The position numbers were made by a program, and so were the translations under genes. Below are positions 15,450 to 18,914 of a DNA stretch of 18,914 nt, piece by piece (positions within the stretch are counted from its first letter, which is position 1; every line of letters starts with the position of its first letter). The stretch covers positions 1-18,914 of the forward strand of contig JBFHES010000061.1 of NCBI GenBank assembly GCA_041584015.1, given 5' to 3'. The stretch is from JBFHES01 sp041584015. GTDB lineage: Bacteria > Bacteroidota > Bacteroidia > Bacteroidales > M50B96. The notes below the pieces were generated by a model. It was not told the DNA's origin. It ran no database searches and saw only the letters and a program-made list of their open reading frames with translations.

Positions 15450-16925
15450 ATGCTGTTTAACTCCTTTGAGTTTTTACTGTTTTTTCCGCTGGTGTTTTTT
15501 ATTTACTGGTTTGTTGTAAATAGAAACTTACATGTGCGGAACTTATTTCTAATTGCTGCAAGCTATGTTTTTTATGGTTGGTGGGACTGGCGATTTCTTT
15601 CGCTAATTGTATTAAGCTCCTTTACAGACTATCTTACTGCCCTTTACATTCATAAATCCGAAGGGCACCATCGTAAATATTGGCTCTGGCTAAGTTTAGG
15701 GGTAAATCTGGGTTTACTCGGTTTCTTTAAGTATTATAATTTCTTTGTCGATTCATTTATCGAGGCCTTTTCGATTTTTGGTTTGGAATTAAATCCCCGC
15801 ACCTTAAACATCATATTGCCAGTTGGAATTAGCTTTTATACGTTTCAAACCCTAAGTTATTCGTTGGACGTTTATTATAAAAAGTTAAAGCCTACACATG
15901 ATATCTTATCGTTTTTTGCGTTCGTAAGTTTCTTTCCCCAGCTGGTTGCAGGACCTATTGAGCGAGCATCTAAATTCTTACCTCAGTTTTACACTAAAAA
16001 GAAATTCTGTTTTTCTGATGCCAAAGATGGTTTACAGCAAATACTATGGGGTTTTTTTAAGAAGATAGTTATTGCAGATAATGCAGCCTATTTTGTCGAG
16101 CGCACCTTCGATAATTACGAAAATCTTCCGCCGGTCTTATTATGGATAGGTATTGTATTTTTTGCCTTTCAGATTTATGGCGATTTTTCGGGCTACTCTG
16201 ATATTGCCATTGGAACAGCCAAGCTGCTTGGATTTAACCTGATGCGGAATTTTAACTTTCCATATTTCTCAAAGGACTTTTCTGAATTCTGGCGACGATG
16301 GCATATTTCACTTTCCACCTGGTTACGCGATTATCTTTTTCTTCCGGTAAGTTATCGGGTAATGGGCAAAATAAAGCAAGCACGGTTTTGGGGAGTAAAA
16401 GCAGAGGTTTGGGGGTATTCCATCGGTGTGCTGGTAACCTGGTTTTTGGGAGGTTTGTGGCATGGCGCTAACTGGACCTTTATTATGTGGGGCGCTGTTC
16501 ATGGTTTGTACCTAATCGTTGCACACTTAAGTCGTAAAACAAGAAAACGAAGTTTAAGGCGGATGGGAATTAAAGCATCAAATCCGGTTTTGGTATTTGT
16601 ACAGATGGTTGGTGTATTTATATTGGTGAATGTTGCCTGGGTATTTTTCAGGGCAGAAAATGTTGCTCAAGCATTCGGTTTCCTTAGCGGGATGTTTGTT
16701 GGGAACTATTTGCACATTCCGGTGCTAGGTAGCAAGCTGCTATTGAATATTGCCGTTTTGTGTGTGTTTGTTGTTGCTGAGTGGTTGGGCCGAAATAAGG
16801 CACATGTACTTAAATTTGATAACACACCATTGCTTATTCGATGGGGCATCTACATGGCAGTAATTTACGCAATTATATTTTTGGGTAATTTTAAGCAGGT
16901 GGAGTTTATTTATTTTCAGTTTTAA
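15450..16925 (+). CDS. MBOAT family O-acyltransferase (AlgI/DltB-like)
   Basis: A 491-residue multi-pass inner-membrane acyltransferase. The N terminus (MLFNSFEFLLFFPLVFFIYW, then SYVFYGWWDWRF) is standard for AlgI-like MBOATs. The family signature is FWRRWHISLSTWLRDYLFLP with His285, followed by the catalytic GGLWHGANWTFIMWG with His338. Such enzymes move acyl groups, usually acetyl, from a cytoplasmic donor across the membrane onto a glycan or a partner protein. The next gene, 3 bases away, encodes an SGNH-fold partner, matching the AlgI-AlgJ/AlgX and PatA-PatB arrangement. The target could be an exopolysaccharide or cell-wall glycan; glmS just upstream suggests an amino-sugar glycan but does not prove it. 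No polysaccharide synthase is visible here. Confidence 0.93.
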   Translation: MLFNSFEFLLFFPLVFFIYWFVVNRNLHVRNLFLIAASYVFYGWWDWRFLSLIVLSSFTDYLTALYIHKSEGHHRKYWLWLSLGVNLGLLGFFKYYNFFVDSFIEAFSIFGLELNPRTLNIILPVGISFYTFQTLSYSLDVYYKKLKPTHDILSFFAFVSFFPQLVAGPIERASKFLPQFYTKKKFCFSDAKDGLQQILWGFFKKIVIADNAAYFVERTFDNYENLPPVLLWIGIVFFAFQIYGDFSGYSDIAIGTAKLLGFNLMRNFNFPYFSKDFSEFWRRWHISLSTWLRDYLFLPVSYRVMGKIKQARFWGVKAEVWGYSIGVLVTWFLGGLWHGANWTFIMWGAVHGLYLIVAHLSRKTRKRSLRRMGIKASNPVLVFVQMVGVFILVNVAWVFFRAENVAQAFGFLSGMFVGNYLHIPVLGSKLLLNIAVLCVFVVAEWLGRNKAHVLKFDNTPLLIRWGIYMAVIYAIIFLGNFKQVEFIYFQF

Positions 16926-16928
16926 ATA

Positions 16929-17810
16929 ATGAAGCAATTTTTAATCAGAGCTTTGGTTTTTTTAATATTGGTGTTGGCAGTATTAGAAATTGGTGTGATC
17001 ATTCGTTTGAGCCCTGGCTTCATTAATATTGGTTTTAATAAAGGCGGTTGGTTTAAAGTTGAAAAACGGATTCACAAAAGCAAAACAAACATTAAGGCAA
17101 AACGCCTGTATATCGGCGACAGTGTGGGCAATCAGCTATTTCATCCGGATAGTGTTGAAAATTCCTTAACCTCCAATGCGGCAGTAACCATGATTGGTAA
17201 CTACATTTTATGTAAGAATGCCATTGCTGCTAATCCGCACCTCGAGGAAATCGTGTTGGTAAGTGTGCCCAATGATATCGGGTTCAGCTTTGAGAAGAAA
17301 TTGGTTTATAACAATTTTGTGAAGCCTTTTTTTGAGTTTCGAAATCTCGGTGCTTTTGAGCCGTTGTTATATGAGAAGCTATGGCAGCGCCCGGTAAGTT
17401 TTCTCTCTATCTTTCATTGGTTCAAAATTCTGCCTGTTTCCGATGTTAATTTTTCTAATGATCAACTCATAAAGGAACGAGGAGCTTATGTGTTGGAAAT
17501 GAAACAACAGCATCTTTCTGATATGGCGATACTTTATATTAATAAGCTGAAACGAATGTGTGATCAACATGAAATAAAATTAAAGCTGGTATCGCCTCCT
17601 GTGCCTGAACATTGGCTTGAAGATAGTAGGAACTGGAGTCAAATGAGGGAGCAGATTAGAGCAAATCAACTAGAAGATATTTTCAAGAACTATTTAAACC
17701 AAGTAAAGTATTTACCAATCGATCACTATTCCGATGGTCTTCACCTCAAGCAGGAATATGTTAAATCGGCACAAAATGATGTTCTTTCGCTCATAAATAA
17801 TTCAGATTAA
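16929..17810 (+). CDS. SGNH-like protein, probable O-acetylation partner of the MBOAT
   Basis: A 293-residue protein with one N-terminal membrane helix (about 5-27, FLIRALVFLILVLAVLEIGV) and an extracytoplasmic domain. The SGNH/GDSL motifs are present: block I G-D-S at 63-65 (nucleophile Ser65, in LYIGDSVGNQ), a possible block III VSVPND, and block V D269-G-L-H272 in YSDGLHLK, which supplies the Asp-His pair. Partners of MBOAT proteins with this fold take an acyl group from the MBOAT and place it on a sugar. The start follows the MBOAT stop by only 3 bases. General sequence similarity to named families is low, so it might also be an esterase. A catalytically competent triad is likely. Confidence 0.8.
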   Translation: MKQFLIRALVFLILVLAVLEIGVIIRLSPGFINIGFNKGGWFKVEKRIHKSKTNIKAKRLYIGDSVGNQLFHPDSVENSLTSNAAVTMIGNYILCKNAIAANPHLEEIVLVSVPNDIGFSFEKKLVYNNFVKPFFEFRNLGAFEPLLYEKLWQRPVSFLSIFHWFKILPVSDVNFSNDQLIKERGAYVLEMKQQHLSDMAILYINKLKRMCDQHEIKLKLVSPPVPEHWLEDSRNWSQMREQIRANQLEDIFKNYLNQVKYLPIDHYSDGLHLKQEYVKSAQNDVLSLINNSD

Positions 17811-17939
17811 CTTCCTGATTGTATAGATAATTACATGATTATTCTAAATAGTGAAGCCTCTTAACTAGCTATTGAGTACCGAATTCGATTTTGTTATCTT
17901 AAATGACAGGAAAGTTATACACTTTTAAAGTAAAAAGAC

Positions 17940-17947
17940 TATTTTTG
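17940..17947 (+). promoter_or_regulatory. Candidate -7 promoter box for the ATP synthase operon
   Basis: TATTTTTG is an exact TAnnTTTG box 33 bases before the atpB ATG at 17981. A clear -33 element is not seen; TTAT at 17915-17918 is the best weak candidate. It suggests that atpB leads its own transcript here, separate from the MBOAT/SGNH genes. Confidence 0.55.
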
Positions 17948-17980
17948 CAAATCGAAAAATCTTTATAAATAGATAATTAG

Positions 17981-18914
17981 ATGATAGAGTCTTTTAAACA
18001 GAAGATTTTTGCTGTTAGCATTTTAGTGGCATTGTTACTTACAGGTGTATCGGCAAATTTATTTGCATCTGATGCACACGGTCACGATCAGGAGCATCAG
18101 CAAGGGACAAAAGAATTTGATCCGGGTACGTTTATCATGGATCATATTGGAGATACTTACGACTGGCACATCACTACCATTGGTGAAAAGCACATCAGTG
18201 TTCCTTTGCTTGTTATTGTTATGGGAAAGGAAAGTGGATGGCATTTTTTCTCATCTGCAAAGTTCCATCACGGGCACGATGCTTACAAGGGATTTTCTAT
18301 TGCACACGACGGGCCTTATAAAAATAAAATTGTTGAATATGCTGCAAACGGAGAACAATTACGACCACTCGATTTATCAATAACCAAAAATGTATTGGCC
18401 ATTTTTATTAGTATGGCTCTTATGTTGTGGATATTTTTATCGGTAGCTAAAAGTTATAAGCTACGCGAAGGACAGGCACCTAAAGGTTTGCAGTCTTTTA
18501 TCGAACCACTTATAATTTTTATTCGCGACGATGTTGCCAAATCATCAATTGGTCCGAAGTACGAAGGTTATATGCCTTACCTGTTAACTGTATTTTTCTT
18601 TATTTTTTTTAATAACCTGATGGGCTTAATCCCAATTTTCCCGGGAGGAGCTAACGTAACAGGTAATATTGCTGTTACATTGGTATTGGCTGTGATTACC
18701 TTTGTTATTACACTTTATAAAGGAAATAAGAATTACTACGCACATATTTTTTGGCCACCTGTGCCACATGCTCTAAAAATTATCATGATTCCGATTGAGA
18801 TAATTGGTGTCTTTATTAAGCCTTTTGTGTTGATGGTTCGACTATTTGCAAATATTACAGCAGGACACATTATTGTATTGGGTTTCTTTAGTTTAATTTT
18901 CATCTTCGGAGGAA
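17981..18914 (+). CDS. atpB: F1Fo ATP synthase subunit a (3'-truncated by window)
   Basis: The frame is open to the end of the window (311 complete codons). Subunit a forms the two proton half-channels beside the rotating c-ring in the inner membrane. A signal-like segment (about 7-26) leads into a roughly 110-residue extracytoplasmic extension rich in histidine (AHGHDQEHQQ near 28-38, FHHGHDAY later) that is absent from E. coli AtpB. The conserved core follows: PLIIFIRDDVAKSSIG, NNLMGLIPIFPGGANVTGN, and MVRLFANITAGHII, in which Arg287 is the essential stator arginine. The ATG at 17981 is chosen for its position after the promoter and the good signal-peptide start (MIESFKQKIFAVSILVALLL). No atpI-like gene precedes it. 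The remaining atp genes should lie beyond the window. Confidence 0.95.
   Translation, partial: MIESFKQKIFAVSILVALLLTGVSANLFASDAHGHDQEHQQGTKEFDPGTFIMDHIGDTYDWHITTIGEKHISVPLLVIVMGKESGWHFFSSAKFHHGHDAYKGFSIAHDGPYKNKIVEYAANGEQLRPLDLSITKNVLAIFISMALMLWIFLSVAKSYKLREGQAPKGLQSFIEPLIIFIRDDVAKSSIGPKYEGYMPYLLTVFFFIFFNNLMGLIPIFPGGANVTGNIAVTLVLAVITFVITLYKGNKNYYAHIFWPPVPHALKIIMIPIEIIGVFIKPFVLMVRLFANITAGHIIVLGFFSLIFIFGG

Noticed and set aside
18045..18383. 112-codon frame inside atpB
   Set aside because: It lies in a different frame within atpB, whose own frame is continuous and carries all the subunit a motifs; no family features in the 112-codon product.

Overview
The window looks like a stretch of core chromosome from a member of the Bacteroidota, probably a marine or anaerobic Bacteroidales/Marinilabiliales-type organism. 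The evidence is the AT-rich DNA, mostly absent Shine-Dalgarno sequences, several TAnnTTTG boxes (the Bacteroidota -7 promoter element) in front of operon-leading genes, a DUF4270 lipoprotein, and an ATP synthase subunit a with a signal peptide and a His-rich N-terminal extension. I see no mobile element, CRISPR array, rRNA or tRNA. No gene-free stretch exceeds 300 bases; the longest are 7321-7558 and 11015-11251.

Layout: (1) 1-300 is the 3' end of a K+ channel with a C-terminal zinc ribbon. (2) 364-4237 is a tightly packed, mostly overlapping five-gene run: a Tudor-like domain protein, a 52-residue one-helix membrane protein (897-1055), an isoprenylcysteine-methyltransferase-like membrane enzyme, a YqiA-like esterase and a TMTC-like GT-C/TPR membrane protein. 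(3) 4360-6487 holds a bifunctional-nuclease/UVR protein and a concentrative nucleoside transporter, ending in a strong terminator shared with the convergent comF (6616-7320, minus). (4) 7559-11014 pairs a class A penicillin-binding protein with tRNA 2-selenouridine synthase. (5) 11252-13400 holds a half-length, apparently inactive GT5 glycogen-synthase-like protein overlapping a DUF4270 lipoprotein. (6) 13559-17810 is glmS, then an MBOAT O-acyltransferase and an SGNH-fold partner. (7) From 17981 runs atpB, cut by the window end.

Several themes concern the envelope: peptidoglycan polymerisation (PBP1A), amino-sugar supply (GlmS), O-acylation of a glycan (MBOAT/SGNH), possible protein O-glycosylation (TMTC-like protein) and a surface-type lipoprotein. 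I found no clear new defence or mobile system. The least explained parts are the coupled 364-4237 cluster and the degenerate GT5/DUF4270 pair.
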